From Candidatus Omnitrophota bacterium (GTDB lineage Bacteria; Omnitrophota; Koll11; Pluralincolimonadales; Pluralincolimonadaceae), in NCBI GenBank assembly GCA_022709465.1, contig JAKLIT010000066.1, positions 1 through 7,126 of the forward strand: a stretch of DNA of 7,126 nucleotides, in the 5' to 3' direction. Below, piece after piece: positions 1-5,351 of this stretch. The notes under the pieces were generated by a model. That model was not told the origin of the DNA. It saw nothing but the letters and a program-made list of their open reading frames with translations, and ran no database searches. Position 1 is the stretch's first letter. Each line of letters starts with the position of its first letter. Position numbers and translations under genes: made by a program.

Positions 1-761
1 TCGGCCTGCTGCTCGATAACACCGATTCCATATCCGCGAACAGCATCTCCGGCGTCGTCTCGAGGGCGACGGCCTACCTGAAGACGGAATATAACGCGGT
101 CCGCCCCGACAGGTCGCGGCCGCAGCTGCGTTCGATAGAGCTGTACAAGAAGATAGATTACGACGCCTCGCTCGTACCCGGCATAATCGTCATGGCGATA
201 TTCATGGGGACGACGTTCACCGGCGCGTTCAGCCTTGTCATGGACAAGTTCCTTGGCATACACGAGAGCTATCTGTCTACGCCGCTTACGCGGTTCGATC
301 TCGTCGCCGGCACAATAATGAGCGGAGTGCTCATCACGACAGTAATGTCCGTGGTAGTAATGGTAGGCGGCCTGCTGATAACCGGCATAAAACTCGCGGG
401 AGGCGCGAACACCTTCATCCTGCTGCTGGTTACCATGGTCCTTACCGCGCTCGGGCTCCTGAGCATGATATTCACTGTCCTCGGCAGGGCGGACCACCCG
501 AGGATAGTGGGGGTGCTCGTCGGGTTCCTTAACGTCATCTTTTATTTCCCGAGCGGCGCGGTATATCCCATCGAGAGCTTACCGGGCTGGCTCAGGGCTT
601 TCGCGACGGTCAACCCCGAGGCGTACGCTGTCCACGCTTTCAAGGAATTGATACTTAAGGGCTCCGGCTTTACCGCGGTGCGCGGAGACCTGATGTTCCT
701 AGTGTGTTTCACCGCGTTCATGTTATTATTGGCGACACTGACGTTCAAGAGGACGATGTGA
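1..761 (+). CDS. ABC-2 type transporter permease, C-terminal part (5' end outside window)
   Basis: This is the inner-membrane permease of an ABC exporter, open at the window edge. The frame reads without interruption from base 3, giving 252 visible residues, so the ATG at 192 is internal and not the start. A soluble loop containing DNTD (about residues 5-8) precedes five hydrophobic segments at roughly 59-80, 98-129, 137-161, 167-189 and 229-248. A first N-terminal helix is expected upstream. Family hallmarks are PGIIVMAIF at the first visible helix, the STPLTR coupling-type loop after it, and YPIESLPGW followed by NPEAYAVHAFKE near the end. These match ABC-2 permeases of the DrrB/NodJ/YadH kind, which work with a separate ATPase. 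The stop overlaps the start of the TolC-like gene by one base, which implies translational coupling and a tripartite exporter. The substrate cannot be told from the sequence. Confidence 0.9.
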   Translation, partial: GLLLDNTDSISANSISGVVSRATAYLKTEYNAVRPDRSRPQLRSIELYKKIDYDASLVPGIIVMAIFMGTTFTGAFSLVMDKFLGIHESYLSTPLTRFDLVAGTIMSGVLITTVMSVVVMVGGLLITGIKLAGGANTFILLLVTMVLTALGLLSMIFTVLGRADHPRIVGVLVGFLNVIFYFPSGAVYPIESLPGWLRAFATVNPEAYAVHAFKELILKGSGFTAVRGDLMFLVCFTAFMLLLATLTFKRTM

Positions 762-2101
762 TGGATTTCATAAAAAAACTGCTCGTGTTTTTTACTGTCC
801 TGTCCCTGATGGGCGGCGGCGCGGGCTTCCCCGAGGAGCCTCAAGGGCTCCCGGTCCTTAGCATCGACGACTGCGTCAGGGCGTCGCTTGCCAATAACCC
901 GAAATTGAAAGAGGCGGTCAGCAACGTCGATTTCAACAGGGCTATGGCGGCCGTGGCAAAGTCCGCGTACCTTCCGCAGGCGTCCACGAACCTCGGATAT
1001 ACCCATTACGATACATCAAAGGTCACGCTGGGCCCCGGCAGTGAAGCGCTGGCGTCGGCGAGCGGGTTCGCGAAACGCTATAATGTCGCCGCGGAATCGA
1101 CGGGCGTGGAGCAGCTCATCTGGGATTTCGGCAAGACCCTTAACAGCATAAAACTCGCGAAGGAGAACCTGACTTCGGCGCAATGCGCGTTCCTCGAGGC
1201 GCAGGAGAACACCGTCCTGCGGGCGAAGACGGCGTATTACGATGCCCTGAAAGCGCAGCTGATGCTTGAGGTCGCGAGAGAGGGCCTCAGGCAGTCGCAG
1301 GTCCATCTCGAAAGGGCCGAGGGATTTTTCGAGGTCGGTTACAGGCAGAAGTATGACGTCACGAAGGCCGAGGTGGCCGTATCGAACGCGAAACTGGACC
1401 TCGTGTCCGCCGAGAAGGAATATAAGCTCGCGAAAGCGGCGCTGAACAATGTCATGGGGAACAAGGATAGCGCGGATTTTGCCGTAGAAGAGGCCCAGGG
1501 CATCGAATTTGCCGATGTCGACGCGGATACGTCGCTTAAGACCGCAATGGAGAACCGCGTCGAGCTGCTTAAACTGCAGTCCCAGGCGCGGGCCGCGCAG
1601 GCGGACCTCGAGGTCAAGAAGAAAGGTAACTGGCCGACGGTCACCGCAGGCGGCGCGCACCAGGTTAGCGATACAGACACCGACGGCGTCGGCAACGTTA
1701 AGAGCTGGAATGCCGGTGTCTCCGTGAATTTCCCGTGGTTCGACGGTTTCAGGACCAAAGCGCAGGTAGAGGCCGCGCAGGCGAGCCTCAAGATGGCGCA
1801 GTACGCCATAGAGGACCAGGCCCTCGGCATAACCCTGCAGGTCCAGGACGCGATACTGGGTTTAAGGGAAGCGAAAGAGAGATTTGACGTAAGCGAAAAA
1901 CTCCTGCAGCAATCCAACGAGAACCTGGAGATAGCCAGCGCGCGATATGAAGAAGGGCTCGGTTCCATAATCGAGGTGACCGACGCCGAAACACAACTCG
2001 TGTCCGCCAAACAAAGCCGCGCGTCGGCGATTTCCGGTTACCTCTCATCCCGCGCGAAGTATGATAAGTCCGTCGGCATCATATCGCAGTCGGTAAAATA
2101 G
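761..2101 (+). CDS. TolC-family outer membrane efflux protein
   Basis: A 446-residue outer-membrane channel that would give the upstream ABC exporter a route through the outer membrane and periplasm. The start at 761 is chosen because an AGAGGA ribosome-binding site at 748-753 sits seven bases upstream, the ATG overlaps the permease TGA, and it begins a signal peptide (KK followed by a hydrophobic stretch, about residues 4-22). Extending to the ATG at 704 would run into the permease gene and bury the signal peptide. The twofold TolC repeat is visible: VEQLIWDFGKT (116-126) corresponds to VSVNFPWFDGFRT (320-332), and GYRQKYDVTKAEVAVSNAK (193-211) to GLGSIIEVTDAETQLVSAK (399-417). LSIDDCVRASLANNP (33-47) and YLPQ (70-73) are typical of the first repeat. 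Long Ala/Glu/Lys-rich stretches between are the coiled-coil helices. Length is normal for the family. Confidence 0.93.
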   Translation: MDFIKKLLVFFTVLSLMGGGAGFPEEPQGLPVLSIDDCVRASLANNPKLKEAVSNVDFNRAMAAVAKSAYLPQASTNLGYTHYDTSKVTLGPGSEALASASGFAKRYNVAAESTGVEQLIWDFGKTLNSIKLAKENLTSAQCAFLEAQENTVLRAKTAYYDALKAQLMLEVAREGLRQSQVHLERAEGFFEVGYRQKYDVTKAEVAVSNAKLDLVSAEKEYKLAKAALNNVMGNKDSADFAVEEAQGIEFADVDADTSLKTAMENRVELLKLQSQARAAQADLEVKKKGNWPTVTAGGAHQVSDTDTDGVGNVKSWNAGVSVNFPWFDGFRTKAQVEAAQASLKMAQYAIEDQALGITLQVQDAILGLREAKERFDVSEKLLQQSNENLEIASARYEEGLGSIIEVTDAETQLVSAKQSRASAISGYLSSRAKYDKSVGIISQSVK

Positions 2102-2116
2102 TACGACTGCCGTTTT
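2086..2116 (+). terminator. possible terminator at the tolC stop codon
   Basis: GCAGTCG (2086-2092) pairs perfectly with CGACTGC (2104-2110) across an 11-base loop that contains the tolC stop at 2099-2101, followed by CGTTTT. The stem has seven pairs, five of them GC, but the T-run is only four bases and the loop is large, so this may be a weak or leaky terminator. A separate promoter immediately downstream agrees with transcription ending here. Confidence 0.4.
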
Positions 2117-2132
2117 CCGCCGGTTTTTATGC

Positions 2133-2160
2133 TTGAAATAGCCGTTTTCGGCACTATAAT
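2133..2160 (+). promoter_or_regulatory. sigma-70 type promoter for the queH-ldh cluster
   Basis: TTGAAA at 2133-2138 and a perfect TATAAT at 2155-2160 are separated by 16 bases. The start of transcription would fall around 2165-2169, only a few bases before the ATG at 2171/2174. It lies in the gap after tolC and ahead of five closely spaced genes. Confidence 0.72.
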
Positions 2161-2170
2161 GGTATCCGGG

Positions 2171-2590
2171 ATGATGAGAAAGATAACAGCCGTTCTTATT
2201 GCTACATGCGTGATCTTGCCCGGCCTTTTTGCGTCGGACATCATGGTGATCCCAAAGCTTGTATACAGGCCCGTCGCCGCGATAAAGGCGGTGCTCCCGG
2301 AGGGATGGTCCGTGAAGGAAGTGGCGGATAACGCGACGCCTATCGGTTGCGCGGAAGGCAGCGGATATGCGGTGTTCCTAGCGTCGCCCCGGCAGGCAGC
2401 GGCGGAGACGAAGCCCGATTTCGAGGCCGCGGTATATATAATGCCGTCGGATTATATCGACGGCGCCGGAGGGCCGGCAGTGGTCACGGAGAACGAGAAG
2501 ATATACATCTGGGCCTCCCCGGATGTCGCGGAAGCCGGATGGGCCGGCATAAAAAACGATATCCTTAAGGCCATACTGATAAGCGATTAG
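2171..2590 (+). CDS. small exported protein of unknown function
   Basis: I do not recognise a named family. From the ATG at 2171 the product is 139 residues (138 from the adjoining ATG at 2174). It opens with a clear Sec signal peptide: MMRK, a hydrophobic core at about 5-19, and a probable cleavage after LFA (residue 21), before SD. The mature part of about 118 residues has one cysteine (C60), no membrane segment, and an LPEGW motif (42-46) followed by a PIGCAEGSGYAVFLA strand-like segment (57-71) and AAVYIMPSDY (86-95). It looks like a small secreted or periplasmic alpha/beta domain. In-frame ATGs at 2129 and 2159 are rejected because they lie upstream of, or within, the promoter and would bury the signal peptide. 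No ribosome-binding site precedes any candidate start. First gene of the cluster; queH follows 12 bases later. Confidence 0.82.
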   Translation: MMRKITAVLIATCVILPGLFASDIMVIPKLVYRPVAAIKAVLPEGWSVKEVADNATPIGCAEGSGYAVFLASPRQAAAETKPDFEAAVYIMPSDYIDGAGGPAVVTENEKIYIWASPDVAEAGWAGIKNDILKAILISD

Positions 2591-2602
2591 GCGGGAATAA
2601 GC

Positions 2603-3148
2603 ATGGTAGCCAAAAGACCCAGATTACTGCTGCATGTCTGCTGCGCCCCGTGCTGTACCTATCCGGTGAAACTTCTGAGGGATGAGTTCGACGTCGAGTT
2701 GTTCTTTTACAACCCGAACATCCATCCCGCGGATGAATACGCCGCGAGGCTCGACGAGGCGCGCAGGTACGCCGAAAAGGCGGGCATAGAGTTCCACGAA
2801 TACGGCTATGACAGCGAAGCGTGGTTCCGCGCGACGAGCGGCCTGAAGGGCGAGCCGGAAGGCGGCGACCGCTGCGAGATATGCTACAGGATGCGCCTCG
2901 GCAAGGCCGCGCAATTCGCCGCGACGAACGATTTCGAGTATTTCGCGACGACGCTTAGCGTCAGCCCGCATAAGGATGCCGCCAAGATAAACGTGTTAGG
3001 CGCTATGATAGCGGATATGTTCGGCCTTAAGTTCTATGAGGCCGACTTCAAACGTGACGGCGGTTTCAAGAAATCCGTCGATATGTCGAAAGAGGCGGGG
3101 CTATACCGCCAGAACTACTGCGGTTGCATCTACAGCAAGAAGGGGTAA
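2603..3148 (+). CDS. queH: epoxyqueuosine reductase QueH (DUF208 family)
   Basis: Catalyses the last step of queuosine synthesis, reduction of epoxyqueuosine to queuosine in tRNA; it is the cobalamin-independent alternative to QueG. The 181 residues match the family's usual size. Signature motifs in order are HVCCAPCC (H11, C13, C14, C17, C18), [16 protein letters not shown] (84-99, with C91 and C94), TLSVSPHKD (117-125), DFKRDGGF (148-155) and YRQNYCGC (168-175, with C173 and C175). The conserved cysteines are known in this family to bind an Fe-S cluster and nearby metal; I have not assigned ligands individually. It is cytoplasmic, with no signal peptide. The start at 2603 places HVCC about ten residues from the N terminus as usual; only a weak GGGA (2593-2596) precedes it, so coupling to the gene upstream is likely. 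No other queuosine genes are in the window. Confidence 0.96.
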   Translation: MVAKRPRLLLHVCCAPCCTYPVKLLRDEFDVELFFYNPNIHPADEYAARLDEARRYAEKAGIEFHEYGYDSEAWFRATSGLKGEPEGGDRCEICYRMRLGKAAQFAATNDFEYFATTLSVSPHKDAAKINVLGAMIADMFGLKFYEADFKRDGGFKKSVDMSKEAGLYRQNYCGCIYSKKG

Positions 3149-3149
3149 G

Positions 3150-3464
3150 ATGAAGAAATGCCCGTATTGCGCCGAGGAGATACAGGACGACGCTATAAAA
3201 TGCAAACATTGCGGCGAGTTCCTTAACAAGGAACAGCGCAAATGGTATTTCAAGACGTACGCGTTCGTCATCGCTTTCCTCTGCGTAGGGCCGCTTGCGC
3301 TGCCGATGGTATGGTTCAACCCGAATTACGGCAGGGCGAAAAAGCTGAACATAACGTTGGCGGCGCTGATAGTGACGGTCTTTATAGCGATAGCTTTCAT
3401 GAAATCGCTCGAGGTGATCGGCGATTATTACGGTCAGATCGGGGATCTGATACCAAAAAGGTAA
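3150..3464 (+). CDS. small membrane protein with N-terminal zinc ribbon
   Basis: A 104-residue protein. Residues 4-21 form a four-cysteine zinc ribbon, CPYC (C4, C7) and CKHC (C18, C21), of the kind seen at the ends of many small bacterial membrane proteins. Two hydrophobic segments follow, about 35-53 and 67-86, separated by a short polar loop (NPNYGRAKK), so the ribbon is probably cytoplasmic on a two-helix hairpin. The start at 3150 is chosen because it lies just after the queH stop (one base between), has AGAAGGGG at 3138-3145 upstream, and begins directly with the ribbon. An in-frame ATG at 3036 would only add residues read out of frame from queH. The ribbon may bind zinc or a partner; no specific function can be assigned. 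It sits between queH and the Fe-S carrier gene. Confidence 0.85.
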   Translation: MKKCPYCAEEIQDDAIKCKHCGEFLNKEQRKWYFKTYAFVIAFLCVGPLALPMVWFNPNYGRAKKLNITLAALIVTVFIAIAFMKSLEVIGDYYGQIGDLIPKR

Positions 3465-3477
3465 AGGAGGAACAAAA

Positions 3478-3711
3478 ATGGCAGGCAATGACCTGAAATC
3501 GAAAGTGCAGGACGCTTTGAACAAGATACGCCCGATGCTCCAGGCGGACGGCGGCGATATCGAGCTCGTGGATGTCGTAGGCAAGACCGTAAAGGTGAAA
3601 CTTAAGGGCGCCTGCGGCTGCTGCCCGATGTCGCAGATGACGCTGCAGATGGGCGTCCAGCGCGCGGTCAAGGAAGCGGTCCCGGAAATAGAGAACGTCG
3701 AATCCGTCTGA
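3478..3711 (+). CDS. NifU/Nfu-like Fe-S cluster carrier, single domain
   Basis: A 77-residue protein consisting only of the NifU C-terminal (Nfu) domain, which binds a [4Fe-4S] cluster across a dimer and hands it to target enzymes in the cytoplasm. Family features are a helix with IRPMLQADGGDIELVDV (17-33) and the KGACGCCPMSQMTL loop (43-56) carrying the conserved CxxC (C46 and C49). An extra cysteine, C48, lies inside the pair. There is no NifU N-terminal scaffold or A-type domain, so this is a stand-alone carrier rather than full NifU. It has the strongest ribosome-binding site in the cluster, AAGGAGG at 3464-3470, seven bases before the ATG and overlapping the stop of the zinc-ribbon gene. 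Its position two genes after queH, an Fe-S enzyme, suggests a role in maturing that enzyme, although a general role is equally possible. Confidence 0.94.
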   Translation: MAGNDLKSKVQDALNKIRPMLQADGGDIELVDVVGKTVKVKLKGACGCCPMSQMTLQMGVQRAVKEAVPEIENVESV

Positions 3712-3723
3712 GGGAGTATCCCG

Positions 3724-4728
3724 ATGGAACGAGTGACGATATTCGGGCTTGAGGACTGGGAGAAGGATTACCTCGCTCCGCTTCTTAAGATACCCTGTGA
3801 GGTCTTCTTCTGCCGCAACGGGCTCACTCCGGAGACGGCGTCGAAGTTCGCCGACAGCAGGGCGATCTCGGTATTCGTCCACGACAGGGTCACGCCGCAG
3901 GTCCTGGGCCTCATGCCCGGCCTTAAGTTAATCGCGACGCGCTCCACGGGTTTTGACCATATTGACCTGGCCGCGTGCAGGCAAAAAGGGATAACGGTCT
4001 CGAACGTCCCGTCATACGGGGAAGCGACTGTCGCCGAGCATACCTTCGCGCTGATCCTCTCGCTCTCGAGGAATATCCATAAGGCGTATGTGCGCACGGC
4101 AAAAGGCGATTTCAACCTCGAGGGGCTCATGGGTTTTGACCTCAAGGGCAAGACGATCGGCGTCATCGGCGCGGGGCACATAGGCCTGCATGTCGTCAAG
4201 ATGGCGAAGGGCTTCGGCTTGAACGTGCTTGTCTTCGACACGAGGAAGGACTCGTTCCTGGAAGAGATAATGATGTTCAAATACGCCTCTCTCGATGAGA
4301 TCCTCAGGAGCTCGGACATCATCACACTGCACGTCCCTTACAACGAAAAGACACGCCACCTGATAAACATGGATAACATAAAGACGGTCAAGAAAGGCGC
4401 GCTGCTTATAAATACCGCCCGGGGAGGGCTCGTAGAACCCGACGCCCTGACATGGGCCCTGGACCAGGGGATAATCGGCGGAGCGGGGCTTGACGTGCTG
4501 GAAGGCGAAGAGTTGATCAAGGAGGAGAGGGAGCTCCTGTCGAAGGATTTCCCGGCAGACAAGATGAAGTCGCTGCTGCGTAACCACATCCTGATGAGGC
4601 GCGATGATGTAGTGATCACGCCCCATATCGCGTTCAATTCGCGCGAAGCGGTCCAGCGGATACTCGAAACGACGGCGGAGAACATAATAGGGTACCTCGA
4701 AGGGAAGCCGCGCAATACCGTGCCATAG
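3724..4728 (+). CDS. D-2-hydroxyacid dehydrogenase, LdhA (D-lactate dehydrogenase) type
   Basis: An NAD-dependent cytoplasmic oxidoreductase of 334 residues that interconverts a 2-keto acid and its D-2-hydroxy acid, most likely pyruvate and D-lactate. The Rossmann motif GAGHIG (149-154) is followed by VLVFD with D172 at the end of the second strand, which favours NAD over NADP. The catalytic trio fits the family: R233 in TARGGLV, E262 in GLDVLEGE (29 residues after the Arg, as in known members) and H301 in TPHIAF. TGFDHIDLAACRQKGI (75-90) and NVPSYGEATVAEHTFALIL (94-112) are close to fermentative D-lactate dehydrogenases, including a Tyr (Y98) where these enzymes have a substrate-site Tyr. 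The roughly 35-residue insertion between E262 and H301 is also typical of the LdhA branch. GAGGGAG at 3710-3716 is the ribosome-binding site. Last gene of the cluster. Other 2-keto acids remain possible substrates. Confidence 0.92.
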   Translation: MERVTIFGLEDWEKDYLAPLLKIPCEVFFCRNGLTPETASKFADSRAISVFVHDRVTPQVLGLMPGLKLIATRSTGFDHIDLAACRQKGITVSNVPSYGEATVAEHTFALILSLSRNIHKAYVRTAKGDFNLEGLMGFDLKGKTIGVIGAGHIGLHVVKMAKGFGLNVLVFDTRKDSFLEEIMMFKYASLDEILRSSDIITLHVPYNEKTRHLINMDNIKTVKKGALLINTARGGLVEPDALTWALDQGIIGGAGLDVLEGEELIKEERELLSKDFPADKMKSLLRNHILMRRDDVVITPHIAFNSREAVQRILETTAENIIGYLEGKPRNTVP

Positions 4729-4754
4729 GCACGCCTAAGCGCGGGGAATTTTCC

Positions 4755-4783
4755 TTGACAAAGCAATACGCGTTTAGTATACT
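4755..4783 (+). promoter_or_regulatory. strong sigma-70 type promoter for the TIGR04073-like gene
   Basis: TTGACA (4755-4760), a perfect -35, is separated by 17 bases from TATACT (4778-4783), a five-of-six -10. Transcription would start near 4790, giving a leader of about 20 bases that carries the AAAGGGGG ribosome-binding site (4796-4802) for the ATG at 4811. The -10 lies inside the palindrome AGTATACT (4776-4783), which may be chance. The -35 is embedded in a block shared with the promoter at 5245. Confidence 0.85.
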
Positions 4784-4810
4784 TATGCCAAAAGAAAGGG
4801 GGAAACACAT

Positions 4811-5149
4811 ATGAAGAAGAGATTCCTGATGACAGCGATCCTGGTATTGTTTGTTATCGGTCTTCTGACCGTGGGCGCGCCCGATTCATACGCGCAGGAT
4901 GCCTGGAAGAAACTGGGCCGCGGCGTCGTAAATACCTTTACGGGATGGCTTGAGATCCCGAAGGGCATAGTCGATGAGAGCAAGGCCAATAACGTCTTCA
5001 CGGGCCTGACAGTCGGAACGATCAAAGGTCTGGGTTTGGGTCTCGTGCGTACCGGCGCCGGTATATATGAAGCCGTTACGTTCCCTTTCCCGATACCGGA
5101 AGGTTATGAGCCGATAGTAAAGCCTGAATTCGTATATTCAGCTGAATAA
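4811..5149 (+). CDS. exported protein, TIGR04073-like (exosortase-associated type)
   Basis: A 112-residue exported protein. The signal peptide (MKKRF, hydrophobic core about 7-22, likely cleavage after SYA at residue 28) leaves a mature part of about 84 residues. The core, WKKLGRGVVNTFTGWLEIPK (32-51), then a Gly-rich stretch and FPFPIPEGYEPIVKPEF (91-107), is what I remember for the TIGR04073 family, described as associated with exosortase systems; its biochemical function is unknown to me. G65, G69, G73 and G77 are spaced exactly four apart (GxxxGxxxGxxxG), a glycine zipper that would suit helix packing or membrane insertion. There is no exosortase or PEP-CTERM protein in the window to confirm the association. 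The gene has its own consensus promoter, a good ribosome-binding site eight bases from the ATG, and a strong terminator, so it is probably highly expressed and single-gene. Confidence 0.8.
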   Translation: MKKRFLMTAILVLFVIGLLTVGAPDSYAQDAWKKLGRGVVNTFTGWLEIPKGIVDESKANNVFTGLTVGTIKGLGLGLVRTGAGIYEAVTFPFPIPEGYEPIVKPEFVYSAE

Positions 5150-5181
5150 GTAATATCTTGTAGCTGGAAGAAATAATCTTG

Positions 5182-5209
5182 CGGGGCCTTGAAAAAGGCC
5201 CCGTTTTTT
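5182..5209 (+). terminator. rho-independent terminator
   Basis: CGGGGCCTT (5182-5190) and AAGGCCCCG (5195-5203) form a perfect nine-pair stem capped by a GAAA tetraloop, followed directly by six T (5204-5209). It lies 32 bases after the stop of the TIGR04073-like gene and would insulate the downstream gene from it. Confidence 0.95.
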
Positions 5210-5244
5210 ATTAAAAAGCAAATTCGACACGTGAAAAATTACCC

Positions 5245-5273
5245 TTGACAAACATACTGGTATGTGGCATCAT
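5245..5273 (+). promoter_or_regulatory. promoter for the secreted glycosidase-like gene
   Basis: A perfect -35 TTGACA (5245-5250) is clear. The -10 is less certain: CATCAT at 5268-5273 has 17-base spacing and four of six matches, while CATATA at 5271-5276 and TATAAA at 5273-5278 would need spacers of 20 and 22. A weak or long-spaced -10 beside a perfect -35 is compatible with an activator-dependent promoter. The leader to the coding start is about 70 bases and AT-rich. Confidence 0.6.
5252..5265. promoter_or_regulatory. candidate operator dyad in the promoter spacer
   Basis: ACATAC (5252-5257) and GTATGT (5260-5265) are perfect inverted arms around TG, placed right between the -35 and the candidate -10. 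A dimeric regulator bound here would touch RNA polymerase. Six-base arms can arise by chance, so the placement is the main argument. No regulator gene is in the window. Confidence 0.35.
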
Positions 5274-5321
5274 ATAAACAACCTACTTATTAACAATACC
5301 TTATATACCTATTTTATAAAG

Positions 5322-5346
5322 TCCCCTGTTAGAAAATATGAGGGGA
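5322..5346 (+). promoter_or_regulatory. hairpin covering the ribosome-binding site
   Basis: TCCCCT (5322-5327) pairs with AGGGGA (5341-5346) across a 13-base AT-rich loop. The right arm is the AGGGG ribosome-binding site of the following gene, so the folded RNA would hide it. The stem is short, so the effect may be modest. Confidence 0.4.
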
Positions 5347-5351
5347 AAGTG

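Noticed and set aside
704..760. Earlier ATG in frame with the TolC-like gene
   Set aside because: It lies inside the permease gene, has no good ribosome-binding site, and would put 19 charged or polar residues before the signal peptide. The ATG at 761 has AGAGGA at proper spacing.
1339..2010. Long open frame on the minus strand within the TolC-like gene (223 codons)
   Set aside because: It is antisense to a well-supported gene, shows no family motifs, and is explained by GC-rich codon bias.
3036..3149. Longer form of the zinc-ribbon protein starting at 3036
   Set aside because: The added residues are queH read in another frame and do not resemble a protein domain; the start at 3150 begins directly at the ribbon and has its own ribosome-binding site.
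3768..4626. Minus-strand open frames of 185 and 204 codons opposite the dehydrogenase gene
   Set aside because: The + strand frame carries all catalytic and NAD-binding motifs; the antisense frames show low-complexity composition and no recognisable domain.
4721..4754. Possible terminator after the dehydrogenase gene
   Set aside because: Small inverted repeats exist (TAGG-CACG-CCTA at 4726-4737) but the stem is only four pairs and no T-run follows; read-through into the next gene is possible.
4768..4783. Palindromes ACGCGT and AGTATACT at the promoter of the TIGR04073-like gene as operators
   Set aside because: They are short, and AGTATACT is largely the -10 element itself, so symmetry is expected by chance.
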